From assembly GCA_026874595.1 (NCBI GenBank), contig CM049320.1:53655070-53719069 (forward strand): DNA of 64,000 bases, given 5' to 3'. Made by a program: the position numbers and the translations under genes. The first letter of the stretch is position 1; every line of letters begins with the position of its first letter. The notes under the pieces are model-generated. The model was not told the DNA's origin. It did no database searches and saw nothing but the letters and a program-made list of their open reading frames with translations. Positions 1 to 10,335 of the stretch are shown piece by piece. This DNA is from Sipunculus nudus (Eukaryota > Annelida > Sipuncula > Golfingiida > Sipunculidae).

Positions 1-182
1 GCTCATTCCAAGACCGGGCAGAAAGCTGATGTTCCCCACCTTTCCTGTAGTATCATACCTTTGCATTGCGATATCTATATCTTGTCTGCCGGAAAGGCAT
101 TGCCTTCGATAACATCTTTATGAAGAGGTATCAGTTCTTCAAGGGTTTCAAGCAACTCCTTCAGGTTACCTGTAGCCTCATT
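1..182 (-). pseudogene. Coding relic of unknown family, frameshifted, running off the window edge
   Basis: On the minus strand a sequence ending CTCTTACAG looks like a splice acceptor just before 182. It is followed by 35 open codons (NEATGNLKELLETLEEL...) that stop at a TAG. Shifting frame by one base near 80 restores a protein-like stretch (GRQDIDIAMQRYDTTG, then VGNISFLPGLGMS) up to the window edge. Charged, non-repetitive residues and higher GC than the surroundings favour former coding sequence. I do not recognise the family. It may be a transposon or a host pseudogene; chance is possible for so short a stretch. Confidence 0.35.
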
Positions 183-187
183 CTGTA

Positions 188-191
<4 letters not shown>

Positions 192-228
<37 letters not shown>
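192..228. repeat. (TA)n microsatellite
   Basis: Uninterrupted AT dinucleotide run. It lies directly upstream (minus-strand sense) of the possible splice acceptor at 183-190. Confidence 0.97.
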
Positions 229-229
<1 letters not shown>

Positions 230-454
230 TATTAACTGCTCTGTTTCGCAAGGGTCATAGAGACCCTCACTCGTCAGGAATACTGAGTCGTCTTTTCGGG
301 ACTCTTGAATGTTTAACGGGGGATTTGTAACTGGTAGGTGTTTGGTTCTGTGTCTGCATGTCGCTGTAATTTCATTTCTTTTGTTACGGGTGCATAATAA
401 AATAATGTAAAGCTAAGTTATAGCTGCATACCAAACATTGGTCAAATTATAGCA

Positions 455-880
455 GCACACAACAGGCCTCTACTGAACAAATTCAATGCGCAGCAAACTG
501 CGTCGAAGAAATGCATCTGCAGAGACAAGCAGAATTGCCCATTGGATTTGGAGGGTCATTCTCAACAACATACATGGTGTACCGGGCCACCGTGATACGG
601 TCAGACAACATCCGAGAAGAAACATACATCGGCTTAATAGAAACCACATGTAAAACACGTCTTACGGCCCACGCATCCAAAAATGACGAAGTTCAAGGAC
701 ACATCTGGAAACTGAATGACGTGAATGTGCATAACACCATACAGTGGAAAACTATTCCAAGCTTATGGGGTGCACAAAAATGTTTCGGCGGAATTAACCT
801 TGAAAATGAAAGTCCAAGTCTCAATTATCGAACTCGTCCGAGATTTTGGTAGAAACAATTTGTGTTTAAATTTTGTTGCA
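455..880 (+). pseudogene. GIY-YIG endonuclease tail of a retroelement, frameshifted
   Basis: Three adjacent frames give one recognisable protein end. Frame one, from 455, reads AHNRPLLNKFNAQQ, then a cysteine-rich C-I-C-R....C-P-L-D segment (about 505-550). The frame then shifts to MVYRATVIRSDN, ETYIGLIETTCKTR and HIWKLNDVNVHNTIQWK (about 570-770), and shifts back to IELVRDFGRNN (about 830-870). The order CxCR-CPL, VY-A-V, TYIGL, K-R---H and HIW-L----I-WK is the pattern of the GIY-YIG endonuclease domain that ends Penelope-like and related retroelements, which nick the target DNA for integration. The YIG motif and the following Arg are kept. No reverse transcriptase is visible upstream, so this is a truncated, dead copy. 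Assignment to the GIY-YIG fold is fairly firm; the exact element clade is an inference. Confidence 0.7.
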
Positions 881-926
881 GCCCTACAAAAGTTACCGCT
901 TCAGAAAATATCCTACAGAAGACGCG

Positions 927-929
<3 letters not shown>

Positions 930-995
<66 letters not shown>
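930..995. repeat. (TA)n microsatellite
   Basis: About 66 bp of pure TA, starting about 50 bp after the GIY-YIG relic ends. It generates meaningless YIYIYI open frames. Confidence 0.97.
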
Positions 996-997
<2 letters not shown>

Positions 998-999
998 AA

Positions 1000-1527
1000 T
1001 GAAGAGGAGAAACCTTGACGACCGAGTCATGGGAAAAGGGTACATGGGAGCGTCCGAGTGGGAGGTGATTTGTTGTCGTATTTAAAGTTTAAGTCAACTT
1101 CTTATAAATATATGATTCAATAATGGGTAGTGATATTATTATTTGATTAGAGTGAAATTTTGTAGGCACACTGTTTACAGAATTGACGGGTTGTTTAGAT
1201 ATATTAAAAAGTCTGTATCAGAAAGTTTACGTATAAGATGATGACGTTTGTCGATTACTTGATATTATTATTGTGGGTAAGCCTGAAAGGTGATCTCACA
1301 ACACGGCGGTATCAGCGGCGGGAATGTGCACGTATGCATGAGGAATGACGTCACGTCATTATCAATATGGAGGGGTCGTTCGGTGCTATTAATATTATGG
1401 TATGTCTCAATGACTGTAGTGTGCCATGAAACCGGCATCGCGATTTAATCCTTTCCTTATGGTGTCAAATTTATCAATCAATTTTAGTTCCCATATTTGT
1501 CGTTGTCGTGTGTCGGTACATCATATT

Positions 1528-1529
<2 letters not shown>
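1000..1529. other. No feature recognised
   Basis: AT-rich single-copy-looking sequence between two TA arrays. I see no coding pattern, tRNA-like box or match to other parts of the window. Confidence 0.5.
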
Positions 1530-1586
<57 letters not shown>

Positions 1587-1587
1587 G

Positions 1588-1653
<66 letters not shown>

Positions 1654-1654
1654 A
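1530..1654. repeat. (TA)n microsatellite with TATG/TGTA interruptions
   Basis: About 125 bp of TA with several single-base G interruptions around 1581-1603 and one near 1645. Interruptions usually mark an older array, less prone to length change than the pure arrays elsewhere in the window. Confidence 0.95.
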
Positions 1655-1704
1655 TTAGTTTAGCCGTGCTAGTCTATCAGTGTGGATAATAGGATGAAGA
1701 CGCC

Positions 1705-1971
1705 CTAGTGTTGACTGTTTATTTGATTCACGAGCTTTTGAAGCTTAGACACCTGGGTAAGTTTTTGCCCAAGACGGGTAATACATGTAACATGTTGTTG
1801 GACAGTCGACAAGTGACTACTTGTCTGGGCCTGAGAGCTGTGTGTGGCGGTCTGAGAGCCGTAAGTTAAGAAACGCATATGAGGTCTATGAGGCGGGGAA
1901 ATTCCCATTACTCCGCCAATTGTGAACTCTGAATAGATTTGTTTTGCTATTGCTATTAATGAGAAAGTCAA
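1705..1971 (-). CDS. Possible terminal exon or coding relic, unknown
   Basis: An open minus-strand frame of 88 codons ends in TAG. The part after about 1944 (minus-strand sense), reading FTIGGVMGISPPHRPHM and onward through a Ser/Thr/Gln-rich segment to LGQKLTQVSKLQKLVNQI, is compositionally protein-like. The end has heptad-like spacing of Leu, Val and Ile compatible with a short coiled coil. A CAAATCTATTCAG sequence immediately upstream could be a splice acceptor, making the first residues of the open frame intronic. GC is higher than in the flanks. I do not recognise a family. It could be a real last exon, a transposon fragment or chance. Confidence 0.3.
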   Translation of the reverse strand: MTFSLIAIAKQIYSEFTIGGVMGISPPHRPHMRFLTYGSQTATHSSQAQTSSHLSTVQQHVTCITRLGQKLTQVSKLQKLVNQINSQH

Positions 1972-1984
1972 ATATTCTGAATTG

Positions 1985-2600
1985 TGCTGATTGAGAACTT
2001 ACTTTATTTCTATTGTTATCGTACTGCCCTGCACCCTATTCCTGTGAGTTATAAATACCAGGTTACAAATGCCACCACCAGTGAAACTATCAATACATGA
2101 ACCTCAACTACGAAATTATAATTCCGCCGTCACAAGCAGGTTATCGACATCACTGCTCGTATAAACATCCAAATTGAAAACTTATTGGCCTGAATGTCTG
2201 ATATATTCCGGTAAATGGCTGGAACCAGTATAGTCTAACTATACACCCCACGGGGAGCCTTCTTGTATGAGTCTCCCTTTCCTCACAGAAGGAATTTAAA
2301 ACAGTCTCAGAATTTTATTTTCAATGCAAACAAGACAAGTTATCTTAATACCATAATGAGTAAATTTGGCGGTATGGAAAGAATTACAATGCCCTAAAAA
2401 CACACATTTCTATTTTATGTATCATATTTTTTTAAGTTATTCCTCGCTCAACATAAAATCATTGTGAATTACATGCGACATGATGGAATACACCTTAGTT
2501 GATATTCTCATATCTATTTTGTAGATGTAACACTAGTTATCAAAAATATATTAAGTGACAGTTCTTCTTGGGAAATTCTTTATTATAGAAGCTTTCTATG
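1985..2600. other. No feature recognised
   Basis: AT-rich sequence with no recognisable coding frame, structural RNA or repeat shared with the rest of the window. Confidence 0.45.
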
Positions 2601-2610
2601 TCTTTTCCTG

Positions 2611-3130
2611 TGAACCACTCCATATTTTTTCATGAAATTTGAATTTCATATTGTTACTATCAATATCTCGTAAAAGTTCGAAAACTCTTCACCTTGATCA
2701 TGAACTTCACGTTGAAATAATCCGAAAAATAATTTTGGAGGTATTTAAAATTTCCCGACTAAAATTTATGTTTCAAATAAGTTATCGGGTACGTTGACCT
2801 GGGTCTTTCACATTCATATCGTATTATCAAATTATTGATCGTTTCTGTGATTTTCTTTCCTGAATGTGACAACTTTTGAAGCTCTGTGTATTCTTCCCTC
2901 AAATCTGATACACAAGTCGTTTCAATCAGGTTCTTGAACAAGTGACATTGAACTTCACTGTCAAGGTCAAATCAGCCGAAAGATAAATATATGTGAAAGC
3001 TAAAACGTTTGAACCACTCACAATTTCTTGTAAAATTTGAAACTTTGTTTTTACCACAATGTGGGATGTGTTCGAAAACCAGTACCCTTACCCTTCATCT
3101 TCAGGGTCAAATCAGCAGACATTTTGGATT
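2611..3130. repeat. Two diverged direct copies of a short interspersed repeat
   Basis: Copy one starts near 2611 and copy two near 3009. Both begin TGAACCACTC and continue with a TGAAATTTGAA-type segment, a TTCGAAAA motif and a CACCTTGATCATGAA- or CTTCATCTTCAGGGTC-like stretch. A further AACTTCAC...GTCAAGGTCAAATCAGC match lies at 2950-2980. The copies are clearly related but diverged; no ends could be defined. Confidence 0.45.
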
Positions 3131-4970
3131 TTGTTTACCCTAAGAACAGAGCATATAAACTACCGGAACCTTCCAGTAACACGCTGAGAAAATTGAAAGG
3201 ATTTTACAGGTTTGGCCAATAACCCGAAAAAAAAAACAGCAAGCCCAAATCTCCGTAGAACAAAATCAGATTGGCTCAGCGTTAAACAAAGATTGCTGCG
3301 CCCATGCAGCACTGCAAGAGAGGAAATTTGCAAACAGTGGGGGTAAATGACCTCCAGCAACACCAGCAAGATAGTGTATAGACTGCCATGAAAGGCGACG
3401 ATTGCATCGTTTGTATTGCAACTGGGGTGGAAAGTGTCACACGTCTGTCAAACGTGTCACACGGAAAGGTCTTTGCTACCAAGGAAAAACGCCAATTTTA
3501 GTTACCTGCAACTTGTTTGGTTAAATATCAAACAGGAGGGAATTCCACAGAGACAGAATCGCCTGGTGTCCAAACCTGGGAGACAACCGCGTTTTAGTTT
3601 AGGGGTTACAGCGGAGCGAATAGATGAGCAAAGCACAACTGTTGCTTTTGGAGCGTAGATGTTTATGAACCGAGAACTGTTGTCGTTTTTTTTTTTTATT
3701 TTCTAAAATTTGTGAATTGGATGCCCGTTGGGGAGTCATATAGCTAGTATAACTAGATATGCGGACCGGAAAAACAATATGTTTTTAAAAGATGCGGAAA
3801 TAACACCTTATTCATAAACTGGTGTTCAATTGGTGTCTCAATATCCATGTTTCAGAGAATTCACCAGTACTGAGTACACTGAACAAGCCGAAACTTAATT
3901 TTTATTATAAGTTAAGGACCTTGAACGGGATCTATAAAGTTGTCTTTGGGTTTACAGGTAGAGAGCATGTTATGCCTCACAATGCGTCAGGGTAATATCG
4001 TCACATGCCAGAGCTTGCTGCAGGTCAGTAACACAAACAGTTTCACAACCGTGGGAATGGCGGCAACAGCTTAGATGAACACCATATTATATCAACTGAT
4101 AGTTATATAAGTGCATATGATCAAACTTTGCAGTGTGTAGTTCACATGTAGCTTACATTACTTTTAACACAACGAATAAGATTTTTTTTTTTAAATTATG
4201 TATATAAATTTTAAATTTCATGGCTAGTAAAGAGTGTTGTTAAAAAATAAATTGGTTTAAATATAATTTTTAAATCCCCGGAGGAATACATACATACTGT
4301 AAATCCATATGCACAGGGTACACAGTATCTCATCAGTCTCGCAAATGTGCAAGAAAAAGATAAATTCAACACGTCATTAGGATCGGCTTTTTGTCCGTGT
4401 GCTTTTGACCAGGAACTTAGATAAAGATCAATATCTTTTGCACCTCCATGCAAGGATAATGAAGGAAAATAACGGGCACCATTGGATTGGTTCAGATCAG
4501 CGATTTGATACTTGAGAGAAATCGAAAACACCGGAAAACTCGATATCATATTCCATTCGTAGTACGTAGCTTTTTCACCTTCATATATAAATTATGAGAG
4601 CGGTCTGACACAGGGGTAACTTGGACCTTTTAAAAGCCTCTCAAATAATATTCATTGTTTTATAACCCCATGGAAAATGAATTAAAAATGAGTAGCTGGT
4701 GTTATAAACTGGTTATATCCTTTGAAAAGCAGAGGTCGCTTGTGGAATCCCGTTTACCAACTTAACCTAACCAGGAGTCTGCTTTATATGAGCTAAAACT
4801 ATGCCCAACCTGTCTTATATTTATAACTTTTGTCCTTTTGTCGTCCAGACCAAATCCCTATTGGTTTTCAGACTAGTCCAAACTCTGATCAGAATCTGGC
4901 TCTGCCCAATTCCTGATTCAGATTGTGAATTGACAGATTACTGAATAACGTCTTTACCCTGGGATCTTGA
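3130..4970. other. No gene recognised
   Basis: Mostly AT-rich. It contains one local hairpin at about 3435-3462 (GTGTCACACG...CGTGTCACAC). A 112-codon minus-strand frame at 4211-4549 has no recognisable motif and I regard it as probable chance. The stretch from about 4850 on grades into the GACCTTGACC-type repeats that follow. Confidence 0.4.
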
Positions 4971-4975
4971 CCTTG

Positions 4976-5720
4976 ATGACCCAAAAATTATAAGGGTTCT
5001 TAATTTATCGGGTTACTATATATACGTTTAGACCAATATGATATTCCAGACTGGAGGTATCATTCAGAAACAAATATGCAGATTGATGGCCCTTGTGACC
5101 TTGACCTTAAATCAGGTTCATCTCCTATTTGCTGGTCACCAATTTGTGTTAGATGGAAGGTTTAGGATAAAAAGGATAAAAAAAAAAAATTGGCTTTAAA
5201 TGCATCAACATTGTTTCGGAACAAGTGGGTCCTGTTGTAATGTACAAATGGTTTTATGAATCTTGACTGAAGATATGTTGAGGGGGTATAGTCAGTTAGA
5301 AACTGGGGACCAGGCCCTGAACTTGGGGCTTGGCATTCCATCTCCTGTATAGTAAAAAAGAAGAATTTTTTACATCAACTCAGAGACTTGGAAGTGTGTC
5401 ACCAATGCATTCTGGTTATAATCTCTACACTGTGACCTTGACGTTTGACCTCATGACCCCAAAATCAAAAGGGTTTTTACGTTATGGGATGGTTATATAA
5501 AAGTCAGGTTTGAAACAAATATGTCAATCCCAACAGGAGTTATCATTAGGAAACAAATATGCGGACAGATGGCCCCTGTTACCTCTTTTGACCAAATGAC
5601 CAAAGAAACAATAGAGTTATTTCGTTAGAGGTGGGCCATATATAACTTGAGTTTGAAATATATTTGTTAATCAAAACTGGACTTATAATCAACAGGAAAC
5701 AAATTTGATGGACATACAGA
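4976..5720 (+). repeat. Tandem/interrupted GACCTTGACC-type repeat, three units
   Basis: Three related units of about 125-145 bp lie at about 4976-5100, 5450-5580 and 5585-5720. Each runs from TGACCNNAAAAT through AGGGTT-like, GGTTATATA-like and GAAACAAATATG segments to GGACAGATGGCCC or AAACGGACGGACA. The units are separated by CCTTGACC motifs. This style of repeat, with GGACGGAC at its end, is common in molluscan genomes (general knowledge, not checked here). Confidence 0.65.
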
Positions 5721-5767
5721 AAGACGAAGAGACGCACAAACGGACGGACAGGGCGATTAATATAGGG

Positions 5768-6050
5768 CATCCACAAACAGATTTCAGGACACCAGATGAA
5801 TCCACAGTATTAAGTCTAATTGTCATTTTAATTTGGCATTCTCAAAATAAAGTAAAAAAAGAAAAAAATAAAGGTGGTGCCAACAGTGTCCAGCAATTGA
5901 AGAAACCAGTCGATAAACACACCAGGTTTCAGGACACAAGATGGCACCACAGTCGAGGAACTGATATAATTGCATTTTTTTGACAGTCTCAAAATCAGAA
6001 AAAAAAATCGTAAAATTTAGAATTATTGCAAGTGGCGCCACCATTTTTTG
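5768..6050. repeat. Two-copy direct repeat of about 120-160 bp
   Basis: Both copies contain a TTTCAGGACAC[CA]AGATG motif (about 5780 and 5926), a CTCAAAAT segment, an A-rich stretch and a final GGTGGTGCCA or AGTGGCGCCACC motif. The second copy runs directly into family G. Confidence 0.5.
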
Positions 6051-6360
6051 TAGAACTTACAATCATAGTCATGGTTAATATTCAGGGCGATCCATGCATT
6101 AGTTATCAAGTAACTGGAGGTTTTGTGTCATTTTTTTATTATCCTGGGGGTACTTGCAAACCCTATAGCCGGAGGATATAAGTCAGTGTGACGTAATTTC
6201 AGGTTTCCTAGGAAACTTTTCATTGACCTCTCTTGATATTCAATTACAGCTTTCTAGGTCTAACGGCGTCTAAACGTGCCATTTTAACAGATAGACAGAC
6301 GAACGGACGGACGTCAGCCGATCACTTTAGCTCAGTTGACTTGCAGTAAGCTGAGCTAAA
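6030..6360 (+). mobile_element. Family G element, 3' part with terminal hairpin (copy 1)
   Basis: Shares with copies near 38.4, 42.1, 54.7 and 60.3 kb the succession GGCGCCACC, TTGTGTCATTTTTTTATTATCCTGGGGG-like, CCATAGCTCGGAGGATAT-like, ACCTAATTTCAGGTTTCC-like, TTCTAGGTCCA-like and GACGGACGGACG-like segments. It ends in a perfect 10-bp inverted repeat, TTTAGCTCAG at 6326-6335 and CTGAGCTAAA at 6351-6360, with a 15-base loop. A terminal hairpin recalls Helitron 3' ends, but no CTRR terminus was confirmed. No coding capacity is seen, so it would be non-autonomous. Confidence 0.6.
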
Positions 6361-6570
6361 TAAATATTGTTCTCACAGTGACCTCGTGACACAATCGCAG
6401 CATTTAGGTATAATGTGAAATTATTAATAGCATGTTTGGCCTGACATTTAAACCAGTAACTGGGCCTCTTGCATGGTCAGTAAAAATATGTGATTCTTGA
6501 TTTAGGAAAAAGAGGGTCCAATCTAGGAGGATTAATGACAACTTATTAAAGGACGCAAGGTCTTGAACAA

Positions 6571-6581
6571 GGGGGGGGGGG
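6571..6581 (+). repeat. Poly-G run of 11
   Basis: G11 homopolymer, opposite in strand to the C-runs at 27,939, 30,629 and 61,043. Confidence 0.95.
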
Positions 6582-6900
6582 TCCTGCAAAAATTGGTGTG
6601 CGACTGGAACGGGGGCTCTTGGTTTTATAAAAAAATAAACTTAAAGTTTTACGTTTTTGACGTTAAACGTCTGATTCGATAGAATTAAATAAATAAAAAT
6701 AATTCATTAGGTTTTACACTAAATGTTTCAGATTACTATGCAACTTTAATTTTTTCGACATCATTTATAATCAACAGATCTTATCAAAGATGATCTAGAA
6801 GATCAAAGACTCCCATTTCCATATTCACCAGAGAACCCGAATAAAACAATTGTGAATTAAACCTCAAGAGAAATATGCAATAATTTCAAGTTATTGGGTT
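6582..6900. other. No feature recognised
   Basis: AT-rich flank immediately upstream of the tandem array; nothing identifiable. Confidence 0.45.
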
Positions 6901-6904
6901 CCTA

Positions 6905-7903
6905 TAATATTTCGTCTTTGTTTTCATTACCTATATTGATGTCTCATTATCTGGTATGATTATTGCATTATTACAATCTTACATATTTTGGTTAATTTTT
7001 AACCAGGCTTCTTATACTATGCAATCAATATTCGTGTATGCCATTTTTTTTAAATGTATATGCATGTTATTATTTTAAACCTTGCATGTATACCAGTATA
7101 TTGTTATATGTATGTATATATTTTAGTTTCAGTTTTTCAAAATTTGTGTTTTCCGTTGTATTCAATCGATAGCATCCTGAACAGGACAAAAAAAAAAACA
7201 GATTATGCCGAATAGGCTATCCTGGTTAAATGTACAATAAACAAACAAATAAATGAACGCCCATGAACCCATGTTTATTATATACGGTTGAGGTACCCTG
7301 ATGGAACGAATAAAACGTTAAAACCTCAATAAAGACGAAGTCGGGCTTGACAATCATAGATTGTCAAACTTTTGATAGATTATTTGCTAAAGATTATCTA
7401 AGAAAGAATCGCTTTTGACAAATGACAACCATAATGTCTTTACAAGGATAACATAGTTGCACTTGATCACATCATTATCTGACTACAGCGTATGAAGCAA
7501 AACACTGCTTTATGCAGAATTAAATGAACATATGTAGAGAACTGCTCCGTTTATGAAGAGTATTCTACATAACAGGGATAAAAAACATCACTTCAAGGAA
7601 AATAAAAAAAAATACCATATGACATAGTCATACACATATATTCGACACGTAACACAATCCTGGCGAATTACTGATCTAAATCCTGAAGAAACACGAATAT
7701 CCCGTTTCTGTTTAGACACTTTTAAGAGAGATCATACATTTTCCCTTGACCTCTTCACGTCTCACCACAAAAGCGTATTCAAGAAGCCCAAAATATGAAT
7801 AATAAACAATTAAATGAGTGTATTGATTAAGCATTCGTTATATTAGGACAGTGTTCACGAAAAATAATCACATATTCTTATTATAGTATAATATTGCTCA
7901 CGT
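6905..7903 (+). repeat. Composite tandem unit, partial copy 0 (end of A plus B)
   Basis: 6905-7250 matches the LINE 3'UTR seen at 10,035-10,335 and 19,077-19,320: TTCGTCTTTG-TTCATTACCTAT, then CTATCCTGGTTAAATG and ATAAACAAACAAATAAAT at the LINE 3' end. 7250-7903 matches block B of the other copies, with GACAATCAT, TACTTCAAGGAAAATAAAAAA, GACATAGTC-TACACAT and TTAGGACTGTGTTC motifs in the same order. The match breaks at 7904, where a hAT-like end begins. Confidence 0.8.
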
Positions 7904-7904
7904 G

Positions 7905-9448
7905 CAGAGTTGGGTCCGAGTACTTTTAAAGTACTTGAGTAAGAGTACTGAGTTCTTTAAATGTACTCGAGTACAAGTATGAGTACTTATTGTAATTAAG
8001 CATGATTACTGATGTTATTAAATTAAATAAATACTCACAAATTTAAATATAAATTATTTATGATAACCCAGGACAAAATAAAATATATACAATGTTGTGA
8101 TACGCTTAATCAAAATAATGAGGCGAAATGGAAACTCTAGGGCATATAAACAGGCCATATACAGATGAAATATATCAAAGCATTCACTTATTTTAGTAGA
8201 TGGTTTGCATTGAAGAATATCTGGTCTCCTAAGTTCTCGAAAATATATTTCTTAACCAGGACAAGATATACAATTTCCTTAATGTTGTATTATGCAAATT
8301 CAAATTATGGTGGGAATGTTAAGAAACTACAACACAAAAAGTTACATAAAAGTTAACATATAAAAGTAATATTGTTAAAGGAAATCTCACTGACACTGAA
8401 TAAAGCATATAACCATATGTTAACCAAATATAATCATATAATAATAACAACCATTTGTTATTATTTATTTAATATCAACTTATGAATAATATGTGGCTGT
8501 AGCCACTGGACAGAAGGCTTTGGCTTGAGGTTAACCCCTGGTTCTCTTTGTTGATTCATTAAGTAGGCTTAGTCATTAAAAACATTGGAGACGTCCCTTG
8601 TGAGCGTACACAGTGTGTTGGGCAAGTTATTGTCAGCTGAGAGCAGAATGTGATATTGCAGCCTTTGTTGTAGTAGCTACGGGGTGTATGGTCTGATAGT
8701 CACAGCGTGTCATGGGTTTATCAGTTGACAGTCAACAGTTGAGGCTTAGTTTTGCCACAGACTGTGTACAGAGCTCATCAAAGACTGCAATTCCTACTGA
8801 AAATCTGCTAAACCTACAATCACATTTCGTTTCATATATAAATCACTTCAAACTTGATTAGCCCAGGTCCCGGAGCACTGCTGAGATTATGTTTTAATGA
8901 ACATGTTCTGAGTATATTTAATTGTATTGAATTGTGGTAAACCTTAACTTTTTTTTAATTTTTGGATCTTTCAAAAATTAGAATATTCCTCTTAAAATAT
9001 AGCTCAGTATGAATTTTGCTGACTTAATGTTTTCTTGAACACAATGTTGTACTTATTTTGCTGGAAATATATAAGGCTGTACACATGTACACAAGAATGG
9101 CATGAATATATTATTAATAATAATAATAATAATAATTCAATGTATTTATATTATAAATTAAATAAAAGTAAAAGTAGTAATAATAGAAGTCAAGTTATAG
9201 TAAAAGTAGTATTTATCAATGCTAAATTGCTGTTAAAGTTCCAGTTATAGTAACAGATGGAATATTTTTTATATATATGTTATAGATTAAATATAATATC
9301 TTACTATAATATAATATAATAAACTAATATAATAAATTGAGAGTAAAGTTTATTTAGAAATTTTAATGATATATGAAATACCCAAAAGTACCCAGGAATT
9401 ACTTCGTATTGAGTACTGAGTAACAGTATTAGTGGTAGTTATTGATGC
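7905..9448. mobile_element. hAT-like non-autonomous element inserted in the tandem array
   Basis: Starts CAGAGTTGGGTCCGAGTAC and continues with AGTACTTGAGTAAGAGTACTGAGT-type motifs to about 8000, which is the look of many animal hAT element ends. Similar GAGTACTGAGTAAC and AAAGTACCCAGG motifs occur near the other side at 9385-9430. It interrupts block B of copy 0; homology to the array resumes at about 9450 with TTTTAATTTCATTTT. No transposase is visible. The right terminal repeat is not clear, so the right boundary is taken from where array homology resumes. A CAG/CTG-type terminal repeat pair and an 8-bp target duplication could not be confirmed. Confidence 0.5.
9111..9138 (+). repeat. (TAA)n microsatellite
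   Basis: Short ATT/AAT trinucleotide run inside the hAT-like element. Confidence 0.9.
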
Positions 9449-9477
9449 TAAAATTTTAATTTCATTTTATATGTTGC

Positions 9478-10335
9478 CATCTTTCAGGATACTGTTTTTA
9501 TCCAAAAGGACAAAGGACCTACGACGAAGCTCAGACAACTAGCGTGACGTTTAAGGCTAATATTCACAAAAAAAATGCTATCCTTTTGTGGCAAACTGCG
9601 GTTAAATTCATATCAGATCTTTTCGTTTTACCATTCAACAAAGCCGGTAGTGAAGACTGAATCGAATGATGAATGGAAGCAATAGAACTATAAGATGAAG
9701 CTCATTTTCTCCGTAAACTTGGTAGAAGCTTGATGTTTAAAAGGGTTTTATAACCTTGATCATACCGTCTTAATTACTATAATGGGAAAATTTGGGATAC
9801 CAGATATCCCGAAAAACTACCTGTCTAATCGTTTTACTCAAAAGAGAAAATCTTGGACATAGGTATTCCACAGGGAACTGTACGTGGGCTTTCATATACT
9901 GGTCCCATCCACTGGAATTCATTTCCGATGAGCGTTAAATGGTCCAATAGTCTCTAACAGTTTAAATAAATCATTGTCAAGGCAGTTCATGCTATAGCTT
10001 TTTTTCATAGCATTTTTCACGGTCGCATTTTTTTTTTCGTCTTTGTATTCATTACCTATGTTGCTGTCTTATTATCTGGTATGATTATTGCAATATCTTA
10101 GTTATGTTTGTTAATTTTTAATCAGGCTTCTTATTTAAAATAATTCAGTCAATATTCTTGTATGCCGTTTTATGAATGTATTTGTATGTTATCATTTTGA
10201 ACTTGGCATGTATAATAGTACATTCTTATATATATGCATCTATTTTAGTTTCATTTTTTTCAAATTTGTATTTTTCGATCTACTTAATCTAAAGCATCCT
10301 CACCAGGACCCTATTGAAAATATTATAAACAAACA
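9478..10335 (+). pseudogene. LINE (CR1/L2-type) 3' fragment in copy 1, internally deleted
   Basis: Starts with a GGATACTGTTTTTATCCA motif shared by all array copies. Reverse-transcriptase codons are visible only in scraps: NYLSNR around 9820 and DIGIPQGT around 9865. The sequence then jumps from GGGAACTGTACGTGGGC directly to the C-terminal segment TGGTCCCATCCACTGG near 9900. Compared with copy 2 this removes about 0.7 kb, including the YADD catalytic motif. The 3'UTR ends near 10,335 at AAACAAACAAATTAAG. It is dead, and useful mainly for aligning the array copies. Confidence 0.75.

Noticed and set aside
4970-5720. GACCTTGACC motifs as nuclear-receptor binding sites
   Set aside because: They belong to a diverged repeat and there is no nearby gene; the motif match is probably incidental.
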